Part shown: in pieces, positions 1 to 5,410 of the stretch
How the letters are laid out: every line of letters begins with the position of its first letter
Numbering within the stretch: the first letter of the stretch is position 1
From: CAZZCN01 sp964652975
Lineage (GTDB): Bacteria; Bacillota; Clostridia; Saccharofermentanales; UBA5734
Direction of reading: 5' to 3'
Assembly: GCA_964652975.1 (NCBI GenBank)
Contig: CAZZCN010000084.1
Location: 1-11,396, forward strand
Length of the DNA: 11,396 bases
The notes under the pieces: model-generated
The model's database searches: none
Seen by the model: the letters and a program-made list of their open reading frames with translations, nothing else
Told to the model about the DNA's origin: nothing
Translations under genes and position numbers: made by a program

Positions 1-4
1 TTTT

Positions 5-95
5 TGGCGGAGAAAGAGGGATTCGAACCCTCGCTGGGGTTGCCCCCACTAACGATTTAGCAAACCGCCCCCTTCGGCCACTTGGGTATTTCTCC
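5..95 (-). tRNA. tRNA-Ser, anticodon GCU (codons AGC/AGU)
   Basis: Read on the minus strand this is a complete class II (long variable arm) tRNA. The acceptor stem GGAGAAA/TTTCTCC is perfect (89-95 with 9-15), the discriminator base is G, and CCA is encoded at 7-5. The T-arm reads GAGGGTTCGAATCCCTC. The anticodon loop TTGCTAA gives anticodon GCU, and an extra variable stem of G and C runs (GTGGGGG with CCCC) follows. The long variable arm and the G discriminator are serine identity features. Its acceptor matches tRNA-Ser(UGA) at 305-395 closely, so the pair forms a small serine tRNA cluster. No strong promoter of its own was found, so read-through from the upstream tRNA is possible. Confidence 0.95.
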
Positions 96-139
96 AAAAA
101 TGTTTGCCGAGCTTTAGTTGATTGCTGATATTAAGTTGT

Positions 140-165
140 AAAAAATCCGCAAGTAAATGCGTATT
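140..165 (-). terminator. Possible terminator-like hairpin between the two tRNA-Ser genes
   Basis: On the minus strand, TACGCA pairs imperfectly with TGCGGA around a short loop and is followed by a run of six T (about 146-141). The hairpin is short (4-5 GC-rich pairs, one mismatch). On the plus strand the same stem is followed by seven T. It could stop transcription from the tRNA-Ser(UGA) promoter before tRNA-Ser(GCU), or be the most diverged member of the hairpin series at 210-236 and 277-303. Confidence 0.4.
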
Positions 166-169
166 TTTT

Positions 170-192
170 TGGCGGAGCGAACTCTCACCGCT
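170..192 (-). repeat. tRNA-minihelix-like element B (CCA-ended)
   Basis: This 23-nt element differs from element A (238-260) at one position. On the minus strand a GCGG(T)G stem pairs with CTCCGC with one T-T mismatch around a loop containing GTTCG, and the element ends in CCA. The 3' part CTCCGCCA equals the acceptor end of both neighbouring tRNA-Ser genes, and GTTCG resembles a T-loop. It looks like a relic or derivative of a tRNA 3' end rather than a full tRNA, since D and anticodon arms are absent. Confidence 0.6.
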
Positions 193-209
193 GCACTAAC
201 TTTTCTATA

Positions 210-236
210 ATAATTCGCATGCTAAATGCGAATTAT
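210..236. repeat. Perfect inverted repeat, 11-bp stem
   Basis: ATAATTCGCAT and its exact complement flank a 5-nt loop GCTAA. The hairpin follows directly after the CCA of element A on the minus strand, just as the stem at 277-303 follows the CCA of tRNA-Ser(UGA). No T-run follows on either strand, so a simple intrinsic terminator is unlikely; an RNA-processing signal is possible. Confidence 0.7.
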
Positions 237-237
237 A

Positions 238-260
238 TGGCGGAGCGAACTCTCTCCGCT
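238..260 (-). repeat. tRNA-minihelix-like element A (CCA-ended)
   Basis: On the minus strand a perfect 6-bp stem GCGGAG/CTCCGC encloses the loop AGAGTTCG and ends in CCA at 240-238. It starts 68 bp from element B, and the equivalent CCA of tRNA-Ser(UGA) lies 67 bp further on, giving a regular period. Acceptor-like end, GTTCG loop and CCA imitate the top half of a tRNA-Ser. Confidence 0.6.
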
Positions 261-276
261 TTCCCAACTTACTTTT

Positions 277-303
277 AATCTTCGCGCTATGTACGCGAAG
301 ATT
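277..303. repeat. Perfect inverted repeat, 10-bp stem, 3' of tRNA-Ser(UGA)
   Basis: AATCTTCGCG and its exact complement flank a 7-nt loop. On the minus strand it begins two bases after the CCA of tRNA-Ser(UGA), so it would form the immediate 3' trailer hairpin of the precursor. The following AAAAG is not a U-tract, which argues against an ordinary intrinsic terminator. Confidence 0.65.
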
Positions 304-304
304 A

Positions 305-395
305 TGGCGGAGAGAGTGGGATTCGAACCCACGGTAGACTCACATCTACGCCGGTTTTCAAGACCGGTGCCTTAAACCAACTCGACCATCTCTCC
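305..395 (-). tRNA. tRNA-Ser, anticodon UGA (codons UCN)
   Basis: Read on the minus strand, the acceptor GGAGAGA/TCTCTCC pairs perfectly (389-395 with 309-315), the discriminator is G, and CCA is encoded at 307-305. The anticodon stem CCGGT/ACCGG encloses loop CTTGAAA, giving UGA. A variable stem GTAGA/TCTAC and T-arm GTGGGTTCGAATCCCAC follow. Length (91 nt with CCA) and the long variable arm are typical for serine tRNAs. A near-consensus promoter lies 27 bp upstream. Confidence 0.97.
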
Positions 396-421
396 ATGTG
401 CATGACCTTGCGTGCCTTGAT

Positions 422-450
422 ATTTTACAATGAAAGGGGAGTTATGTCAA
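422..450 (-). promoter_or_regulatory. Sigma-A promoter of the tRNA-Ser cluster
   Basis: On the minus strand a perfect -35 TTGACA (450-445), a 17-bp spacer and a -10 TAAAAT (427-422) precede tRNA-Ser(UGA). Transcription would start near 415, about 20 nt before the mature tRNA 5' end. This strength fits a stable RNA promoter and separates the tRNAs transcriptionally from parB. Confidence 0.85.
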
Positions 451-533
451 TTGCTATTTTAAAAAACATAAATGTAGTTAACGTGAAAGGTATTTGTAGC
501 AAATATATAAGCTATCTGCGGTATTGTTTGCTA

Positions 534-1472
534 TTATTTGTTTTTACCGGCCATGATATCATACAAACGGTCCAAATCCTCATAAGAGTAATACTCTATA
601 ACAATAGTGCCTTTTTTATTACGGTCCTTAAGCTTAACCTTTGTGGATAAAAGCTTCGCTAATTGCGCTTCGAAATCCCTTACACTTGTTACATGCTGTG
701 GATCAGGAACTTTTTTCTCTTTTTTGGGTAAAAGGAGCTGCTTTACTAATCTTTCTGTCTCTCGCACACTGTATTGCTTTTCTGCGATAAGCTTAGCGGA
801 CTTTATTTGAAGTGCTTCGTCTGGAATGCTTAAAAGCGCCCTCGCGTGACCGGCTGATATCTCCTCGCTTGTAACAAGACCAAGAATAATCTCCGGAAGG
901 CTAAGTAGTCTAAGTGAATTTGCTATTGCTGGCCTGCTTTTACCTACCACAGCAGACAGCTTTTCTTGAGTGAGGCGATGCTCTTTTATTAAACGATCAA
1001 GTGCATTTGCCTCTTCTATAGGATTCAAATCCTGTCTCTGAATATTCTCTATAAGTGCCTGCTGCATGACTTGCAGGTCAGTAAGCTCTCTGACGATTGC
1101 TGGAATCATTGCCAATTCGGCTATTTTTGCAGCTCTCCATCTTCGCTCGCCTGCTACTATTTTGTATCCAAGACCCTCTTTCCTTACAATTATTGGCATT
1201 ATTATTCCATTTGCTTTTATAGATTCCGCTAATTCATTTAATTTCACTTCATCAAATGCTTTTCTTGGCTGATCTACATTCGGACTTACATCGTTAATTT
1301 TGAGATTGATGACAGAATCTCTTGGACTTTCCGGTATGCCATCGGTTGATAGAAGAGCGCCAAGGCCCTTGCCAAGGCCTCTGTGTGAATGTGATAGCGA
1401 TATGGAATCAGAAATCGAACTGTTTAATGAAGGTTTTGCGGATGCTTTAGACAAAGGCTTCTGTGTTTTCAT
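534..1472 (-). CDS. parB: Chromosome-partitioning protein ParB/Spo0J
   Basis: This 312-residue protein binds parS DNA, and by family knowledge it is a CTP-dependent clamp that spreads from parS and recruits SMC; it also stimulates the ParA ATPase. In order it shows a variable Ser-rich N-terminus (1-30), the ParA-contacting motif GLGKGLGALL (32-41), the ParB N-domain with the CTP-binding motif GERRWRA (108-114), the ENIQRQDLNP motif (142-151), a helix-turn-helix around 166-189, GHARALL (208-214), and a C-terminal dimerisation region (about 265-312). Length is normal for the family. The start at 1472 has GGAG 10 nt upstream. parA lies upstream on the same strand but is separated by 295 bp, an unusually wide gap for soj-spo0J. 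Cognate parS sites lie at 2653-2874 and 3531-3546. Confidence 0.96.
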   Translation of the reverse strand: MKTQKPLSKASAKPSLNSSISDSISLSHSHRGLGKGLGALLSTDGIPESPRDSVINLKINDVSPNVDQPRKAFDEVKLNELAESIKANGIIMPIIVRKEGLGYKIVAGERRWRAAKIAELAMIPAIVRELTDLQVMQQALIENIQRQDLNPIEEANALDRLIKEHRLTQEKLSAVVGKSRPAIANSLRLLSLPEIILGLVTSEEISAGHARALLSIPDEALQIKSAKLIAEKQYSVRETERLVKQLLLPKKEKKVPDPQHVTSVRDFEAQLAKLLSTKVKLKDRNKKGTIVIEYYSYEDLDRLYDIMAGKNK

Positions 1473-1767
1473 AAGTTATTTCTCCATTTTCAAATTATTT
1501 GTAAAAATATTAAATACCGTTATTGCTGTTTTTGCTGTTTTTACATAGGACGATACATTGTTACAACCTTGGTACTATCTCATTGCCATCATGTTGCAGA
1601 ATCATTACTCTTCGATAAATTCTGGCGCTCATTCACTACTAAATATTAATTATCATGGTATAACTCATAAGCTTTTACTAATATGATTATAATGCAATTA
1701 ATCAATATGATTTCATGGGCGATCCAGGTGGTATGCATCAGTATATTTTTGATTTCGATAACACTTA
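1473..1767. other. parA-parB intergenic gap
   Basis: This AT-rich stretch of 295 bp contains no open frame of useful length, no parS copy and no clear terminator. Short GCAAAAACAG-type direct repeats lie about 60 bp upstream of parB on the minus strand, but I could not define a promoter with confidence. In most relatives the two genes abut or overlap, so parB may have its own promoter here. Confidence 0.5.
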
Positions 1768-2544
1768 TTACTTACTTAGATGTGCCGCTCTTTTTATAAC
1801 TTCTTTTGCCAAAAACTCGTAAGAGTCTGCACCTTTTGATCTTGAGTCGTACTCGTTTATTGATAGACCGAAGCTTGGAGCCTCACTTAATCTGACGTTT
1901 CGAGGAATTATTGCCTTAAAAACCTTTTCCCCAAAATATTTCTGGACTTCCTTGGCTACCTGATGTGATAATTGTGTTCTTGAGTCAAACATGGTAACAA
2001 CAACACCGAATATATCAAGAGAAGGATTCAAATGCTTTTTGACAATATTTATAGTGTCCATCAATTGAGTAAGACCCTCAAGAGCATAATATTCTGACTG
2101 GATAGGCACAATAACGCCATTTGCAGCAGTTAATGCATTTATTGTGAGAAGCCCAAGAGATGGGGGACAGTCCATGATTATAAAATCATAATCATTTTGA
2201 ATAGTCTGAAAAACCCGTTTTAGAACAGTTTCTCTAGAAAAAATATTAATCATTTCAATTTCAGCACCAACAAGATCGATATTTGCCGGACAGACTGAAA
2301 GATTTTTTCTTCCTGACTGGTGTATGGTAGATTGAATTGAAATGCCGTCAACAAGGACATTATAGACTGTTTTACTTAAATCCTTTTTCTCGACTCCTAT
2401 GCCGCTTGTGCTATTACCCTGTGGATCAATATCTACGAGAAGTGTCTTTTTGCCTTTCAACGCAAGGTATGAAGATAAATTAACGCTTGTTGTTGTTTTT
2501 CCCACGCCACCTTTTTGATTAACGATTGCTAATACTAAAGCCAT
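1768..2544 (-). CDS. parA: Chromosome-partitioning ATPase ParA/Soj
   Basis: A 258-residue Soj-type ATPase that binds the nucleoid non-specifically as an ATP dimer and is turned over by ParB; in spore formers it also influences DnaA. It starts directly with the deviant Walker A motif KGGVGKTT (11-18), followed by DIDPQGN (38-44), the Walker B strand FIIMDCPP (121-128) and the DNA-binding stretch RNVRLSEAPSFG (215-226). There is no N-terminal HTH domain, so it is the small chromosomal type and not the plasmid P1/F type that represses by itself. Start 2544 has a weak GAGG about 10 nt upstream. A parS half site overlaps its putative promoter, which suggests that ParB affects transcription. Confidence 0.96.
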   Translation of the reverse strand: MALVLAIVNQKGGVGKTTTSVNLSSYLALKGKKTLLVDIDPQGNSTSGIGVEKKDLSKTVYNVLVDGISIQSTIHQSGRKNLSVCPANIDLVGAEIEMINIFSRETVLKRVFQTIQNDYDFIIMDCPPSLGLLTINALTAANGVIVPIQSEYYALEGLTQLMDTINIVKKHLNPSLDIFGVVVTMFDSRTQLSHQVAKEVQKYFGEKVFKAIIPRNVRLSEAPSFGLSINEYDSRSKGADSYEFLAKEVIKRAAHLSK

Positions 2545-2585
2545 TATAATATTGCCTCTTTTCTGAGTTCATTTTTATTGTTTTG

Positions 2586-2602
2586 ATTTTAACATGTTTC
2601 AC
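2586..2602 (-). promoter_or_regulatory. Putative parA promoter with overlapping parS half site
   Basis: On the minus strand an extended -10 element, TG-T-TAAAAT (2594-2586), lies about 42 nt upstream of the parA start. Directly upstream of it is GTGAAACA (2602-2595), one perfect half of parS; with the degenerate second half the site matches 12 of 16 parS positions. No good -35 is visible. ParB bound here would sit in the promoter, so autoregulation is a reasonable inference. Confidence 0.5.
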
Positions 2603-2644
2603 TTAAGATAGCTATACTTTTAAAAGTGGAATGATTAACAAAAA

Positions 2645-2676
2645 CCATAAATTGTTTCACGTGAAACAATTTATGG
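2645..2676. repeat. 32-bp perfect palindrome centred on parS1
   Basis: The 16-bp parS dyad extends perfectly by 8 bp on each side (CCATAAAT before, ATTTATGG after), giving a 32-bp palindrome that can form a cruciform or RNA hairpin. Only this outermost copy has the left flank; parS2 and parS3 do not. Confidence 0.9.
2653..2668. promoter_or_regulatory. parS: parS site 1
   Basis: A perfect 16-bp TGTTTCACGTGAAACA, the consensus chromosomal centromere site bound by ParB/Spo0J, 108 bp upstream of the parA start. Confidence 0.97.
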
Positions 2677-2755
2677 CTAGATACATCGATTTAAATTTTT
2701 ATTCAGCTCGGTGAATCAAATCTCGATTCAAATTATAACAATATATGGTTTAAAA

Positions 2756-2771
2756 TGTTTCACGTGAAACA
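2756..2771. promoter_or_regulatory. parS: parS site 2
   Basis: A perfect 16-bp TGTTTCACGTGAAACA starting 103 bp after parS1, in the same sequence context on its right side. Confidence 0.97.
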
Positions 2772-2858
2772 ATTTATGGCTAGATACATCGATTTAAATT
2801 TTTATTCAGCTCGGTGAATCAAATCTCGATTCAAATTATAACAATATATGGTTTAAAA

Positions 2859-2874
2859 TGTTTCACGTGAAACA
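2859..2874. promoter_or_regulatory. parS: parS site 3
   Basis: A perfect 16-bp TGTTTCACGTGAAACA starting 103 bp after parS2; its right flank (TTTTTC) diverges from that of the other copies. Confidence 0.97.
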
Positions 2875-3520
2875 TTTTTCTATGAAATGAAATGATATCA
2901 ATTTTAATATGTAAAATGACAATCACATTTATTCAGAAATACCTGAAAACGTTTGATAGACAGGCTTTGAATATATTGAGAATTACAGCAATAAGGAACA
3001 TATTGGCAATATTCTTCATGCAAAGCATTTTCTCCGAGAATGTCAATCCTGAGTTAAAATAATGGTCAGCACAAATAATTATTGAAGAGGTACAACCTTG
3101 TGTATCAAGCAGTCATTCTTTTCGAAATGAATTTTCAAACTTTTGGTGACTTTATAAATCAAATTTTTCACTTAATGCTATTCATGTAGATCATAAATGC
3201 TTATGAAAGAAATTGCTATAAATTATTTTATATACAATAGTTATTATTAATATGGTTCGCATATAACATATTAACGTATAGCTCGCGAATGTTTATTTCG
3301 TGTTCTTATTATAAAGCAATTGCTTCGCGTGAAAGAATATGTGAGCAGGTATAAAAGTGCGAGTTCAATAACGACTGGCTAGAAAGCTCACAGATAATCC
3401 ATATTGTTACCTTGCTGCTTAGATTATATTGTGCGAAAAATATTTTTGGGAAATACAGGAAGCAAGAATATTCTATTTATGTATAATAACTTATTTACGA
3501 TATTCTATTTACTACTGCAT

Positions 3521-3556
3521 TCATACAAATTGTTTCACGTGAAACAATTTGTATGA
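3521..3556. repeat. 36-bp perfect palindrome centred on parS4
   Basis: The parS dyad extends by 10 bp on each side (TCATACAAAT before, ATTTGTATGA after). The AAAT/ATTT inner flanks are shared with the parS1 palindrome, while the outer arms differ in sequence yet remain self-complementary, which suggests that dyad symmetry itself is kept. Confidence 0.9.
3531..3546. promoter_or_regulatory. parS: parS site 4
   Basis: A perfect 16-bp TGTTTCACGTGAAACA, 656 bp from the end of the tandem trio, in otherwise unrelated AT-rich DNA. Confidence 0.97.
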
Positions 3557-3651
3557 TAAGTAATTTATTCCCATGGATATCAAAATCTTACCAATCAAGT
3601 TAGTTATAAATATTATAATGAGCTGTAAATTTACATTATAAGAATAACAAT

Positions 3652-3724
3652 GGTTGAGTAAGTCAATACAGCGGTTGAGTAAACCATTAGAGCGGTTGAG
3701 CAAACCAATACAATGTTGAGCAAT
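3652..3724. repeat. Three 21-bp iteron-like direct repeats plus a partial copy
   Basis: Units at 3652-3672, 3673-3693 and 3694-3714 share the core GGTTGAG(T/C)AA and mostly AACCA; a partial fourth copy GTTGAGCAA follows at 3715-3724. In units 2 and 3 the core is a small dyad, GGTT-5 nt-AACC. The 21-bp period equals two DNA turns, so a bound protein would sit on one face. The minus-strand translation gives heptads with LLNR/LLNH, but no ribosome binding site or good ORF supports a peptide. Confidence 0.75.
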
Positions 3725-3896
3725 TGCAATTTATTGCTTGCAACAGCATGATTTTGATTGAAAACCGTAAATAGACATAAACTCTAAATGAAAGACTAAT
3801 ATAGTAGTTAATATATTTGCTATCATGATAAATAATTCTAACGACAATACACATTTCTGAAAACGGATAAAATGATAGATTAATAAACACAAAATG

Positions 3897-3913
3897 AAAG
3901 GTGATTCGCCTTT
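3897..3913. terminator. Weak hairpin downstream of fic
   Basis: AAAGGTG and CGCCTTT form a 7-bp stem with one G-U pair around ATT, about 40 bp after the fic stop. On the minus strand the stem has one mismatch and is followed by CATTTTG, which is only a poor T-tract. Confidence 0.3.
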
Positions 3914-3954
3914 TATATATAATAGCAATTTGGCGAGAGAACTGCTTATACAGA

Positions 3955-4746
3955 CTAATCTATTTGGTCGAGAGATTTTCGCTTTTGTCTAGTATTGATA
4001 TCAGTTCGCTCAAAAGTTTTTTGCCAAGTTTTAATTGTTTGCATTTTTAGAAAATCATAAAACGGAAGAATTTCTTCTTTTGTGTCATACAGTTCAAGCG
4101 CTTCGTAATATTGCCGTTTATCTTCATTATATATAATAGTCGGCGGTTCCCCGTGTGTCAGCAGATAATAATTTAACAGTGTTCTGCCAACGCGACCATT
4201 TCCATCAGCAAATGGGTGTATATGCTCAAACCGTAAATGAAAATACGAGGCAGCTTTTAATATATCTTTGCCTATATAATTATTCAATTCATCAACTATT
4301 TCAGACAAACCGCTTTCAACCTCGTCTGGAGGAAAGCCGACCTCGTTTTTACCGGTGACATAATCATGTTTTTTGAATTGACCCGGTCGTTCATCGTTTA
4401 CAATATATCTTCTTTCATCATAAGTGCCAGATGTCAAAATACTATGGATTTCCAAAATAAGAGATAATGAAAAGGGTTCTCTACTTATTATTTTTGCCTT
4501 AAGAAAATCGTAACATAATTTCTGGTTCTGTTGCTCAAAAATTGCCCTGGTAGAACCGGAATACCCTGTTACCTTGCCATCCTCGAAAATCTCCCTCGTG
4601 TCATGGTACTCAATTTCATCATTTTCGATTTTACCCGAATGGTATGCAAATAAAATCCTGAAATTATCAAGGGCAAGATCAAGCGATTCGATGGAATTGA
4701 CATTAAATTGTTGCCACATATCCCTGACTTTCTCATAATAATCCAT
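3955..4746 (-). CDS. Fic-domain protein adenylyltransferase, class II-like autoinhibited
   Basis: A 263-residue Fic/DOC-family protein. By family knowledge it transfers AMP from ATP to Ser, Thr or Tyr of target proteins. The core motif HPFADGNGRVGR is complete at 177-188, with the catalytic His and both Gly/Arg nucleotide-binding residues. The substrate-binding flap precedes it (about 112-132, with ERPGQFKK). Near the N-terminus, SGKIEN (37-42) fits the (S/T)xxxE(G/N) inhibitory helix motif, so the protein probably restrains itself, as class II Fics do, and does not need a separate antitoxin. I chose the ATG at 4746 because GGAGG lies 8 nt upstream; the ATG at 4761 overlaps that site and lacks its own. 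No partner gene is adjacent, so it stands alone. The target is unknown. Confidence 0.9.
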   Translation of the reverse strand: MDYYEKVRDMWQQFNVNSIESLDLALDNFRILFAYHSGKIENDEIEYHDTREIFEDGKVTGYSGSTRAIFEQQNQKLCYDFLKAKIISREPFSLSLILEIHSILTSGTYDERRYIVNDERPGQFKKHDYVTGKNEVGFPPDEVESGLSEIVDELNNYIGKDILKAASYFHLRFEHIHPFADGNGRVGRTLLNYYLLTHGEPPTIIYNEDKRQYYEALELYDTKEEILPFYDFLKMQTIKTWQKTFERTDINTRQKRKSLDQID

Positions 4747-4782
4747 TTGCAAATCCTCCATTTTCGATGGTATTATGACGAT

Positions 4783-4791
4783 ATTATATCA
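4783..4791 (-). promoter_or_regulatory. Extended -10 promoter of fic
   Basis: On the minus strand TG-A-TATAAT (4791-4783) is a perfect extended -10 about 37 nt upstream of the chosen start. No recognisable -35 is present, which is tolerated by extended -10 promoters. The -10 sits in an 11-bp palindrome GATATAATATC. Confidence 0.65.
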
Positions 4792-5316
4792 TAAAAAATG
4801 CAAAGTCCGGAAAAGACAAAAAGAAATGTGTGGTTTGGTTTTCAACAACAACAATTGCATTCAACTCATACTTACTATGTCTAAATAGAAGATATATAAA
4901 TAAAGTGGATATAATGCTTGAATCTATAAATGAAACAGGTGGATATCTGTATATATCCAGGAGAACAACGAATAAAAGCAATGAGAATTACAATTCAAGG
5001 GCGATAATTTGATAAAGAAACTTGTGAAAAAAACGTCAATTAAAATTGAAGACAGCAATTCGTTACTTTCGTGGAATTCAGTCATATATTCCTAAAAATG
5101 CTGCTAAAATGACGCTGCGCAGACAAAAATATAAATATTACTAAAAACATAAGATAAAAGAAACATAATTAAAAAAGATATAAAGTCATCAAAATGTGGA
5201 TAATAGCATCGATAATGCTAAACAAGAATTCTAAAAACTATATTAAAAGAAAACATCAAAATAATGCAAATTGGAAGACCAAGCGAGTGAATGTTTGAAA
5301 GATTTACATCATTTAT

Positions 5317-5384
5317 TGCTGAAGTTGCATTCGAACTTCTTTTCTCATCGGCAGAAAAGTTCACATAAATGCAATTTTCAAGCA
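5317..5384 (-). repeat. 68-nt imperfect stem-loop downstream of the URO-D-like gene
   Basis: Complementary blocks nest in order: TGCT with AGCA, GAA with TTC, TTGCATT with AATGCAA, GAACTT with AAGTTC and TTCT with AGAA, separated by 1-4 nt bulges, with a small terminal loop around 5346-5352. It begins 27 bp past the stop of the minus-strand gene. There is no T-tract, so it may be an mRNA-stabilising 3' structure or a small palindromic repeat element instead of a simple terminator. Confidence 0.55.
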
Positions 5385-5410
5385 CCCACCTTGATCCTTA
5401 TGATTCAATG

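Larger units (their letters stand above)
2653..2874. repeat. 103-bp perfect tandem duplication bounded by parS
   Basis: Positions 2653-2755 and 2756-2858 are identical at every base, and a third partial copy (2859-2874) is exactly the parS sequence. Each unit is parS plus an AT-rich spacer containing TGAATC and GATTCA as a short inverted repeat. Identity stops exactly at the 16-bp site on both sides, as expected if unequal recombination used parS itself as homology. Absence of any mismatch suggests recent origin or active homogenisation. Confidence 0.96.
2545..3954. other. Gene-free, parS-rich centromere-like region
   Basis: About 1.4 kb of AT-rich DNA between parA and the fic gene without a convincing coding frame. 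It holds a parS half site, three tandem-duplicated parS sites (2653-2874), a fourth parS in a long palindrome (3521-3556), a 12-bp palindrome TGTAAATTTACA (3624-3635) and a set of 21-bp repeats (3652-3724). From 2880 to 3520 I see no clear feature. Consensus DnaA boxes are absent, so an origin is not supported here. Confidence 0.7.
4762..5410. other. Gap of about 650 bp without a convincing gene
   Basis: AT-rich DNA. A 60-codon open frame exists on the plus strand (4830-5012), but it has no ribosome binding site and no family I recognise. One isolated consensus DnaA box (TGTGGATAA, 5195-5203) and a long imperfect hairpin (5317-5384) are the only distinct elements. Confidence 0.5.

Noticed and set aside
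5..395. tRNA-Ser genes as attachment sites of an integrated element
   Set aside because: The repeated CTCCGCCA ends are only 8 bp and lie between the two tRNAs; no integrase gene or long att-type repeat is present.
2653..2874. CRISPR array, because of regularly spaced 16-bp repeats
   Set aside because: The spacers are identical to each other and the repeat is the parS palindrome; it is a tandem duplication.
3521..3703. Short minus-strand ORF with LLNR heptads
   Set aside because: No ATG (an alternative TTG is needed), no ribosome binding site, and it overlaps the parS palindrome and the 21-bp DNA repeats, which explain the periodicity.
4747..4761. Upstream ATG as start of the Fic protein
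   Set aside because: It overlaps the GGAGG that serves the ATG at 4746 and has no Shine-Dalgarno sequence of its own.
4830..5012. 60-codon plus-strand ORF
   Set aside because: No ribosome binding site, unusual composition and no recognised family; likely chance in AT-rich DNA.
642..5203. DnaA boxes (TGTGGATAA at 642-650 and 5195-5203) as evidence of oriC
   Set aside because: Only two isolated consensus boxes about 4.5 kb apart, one inside parB; there is no cluster, no unwinding element and no dnaA or dnaN gene.
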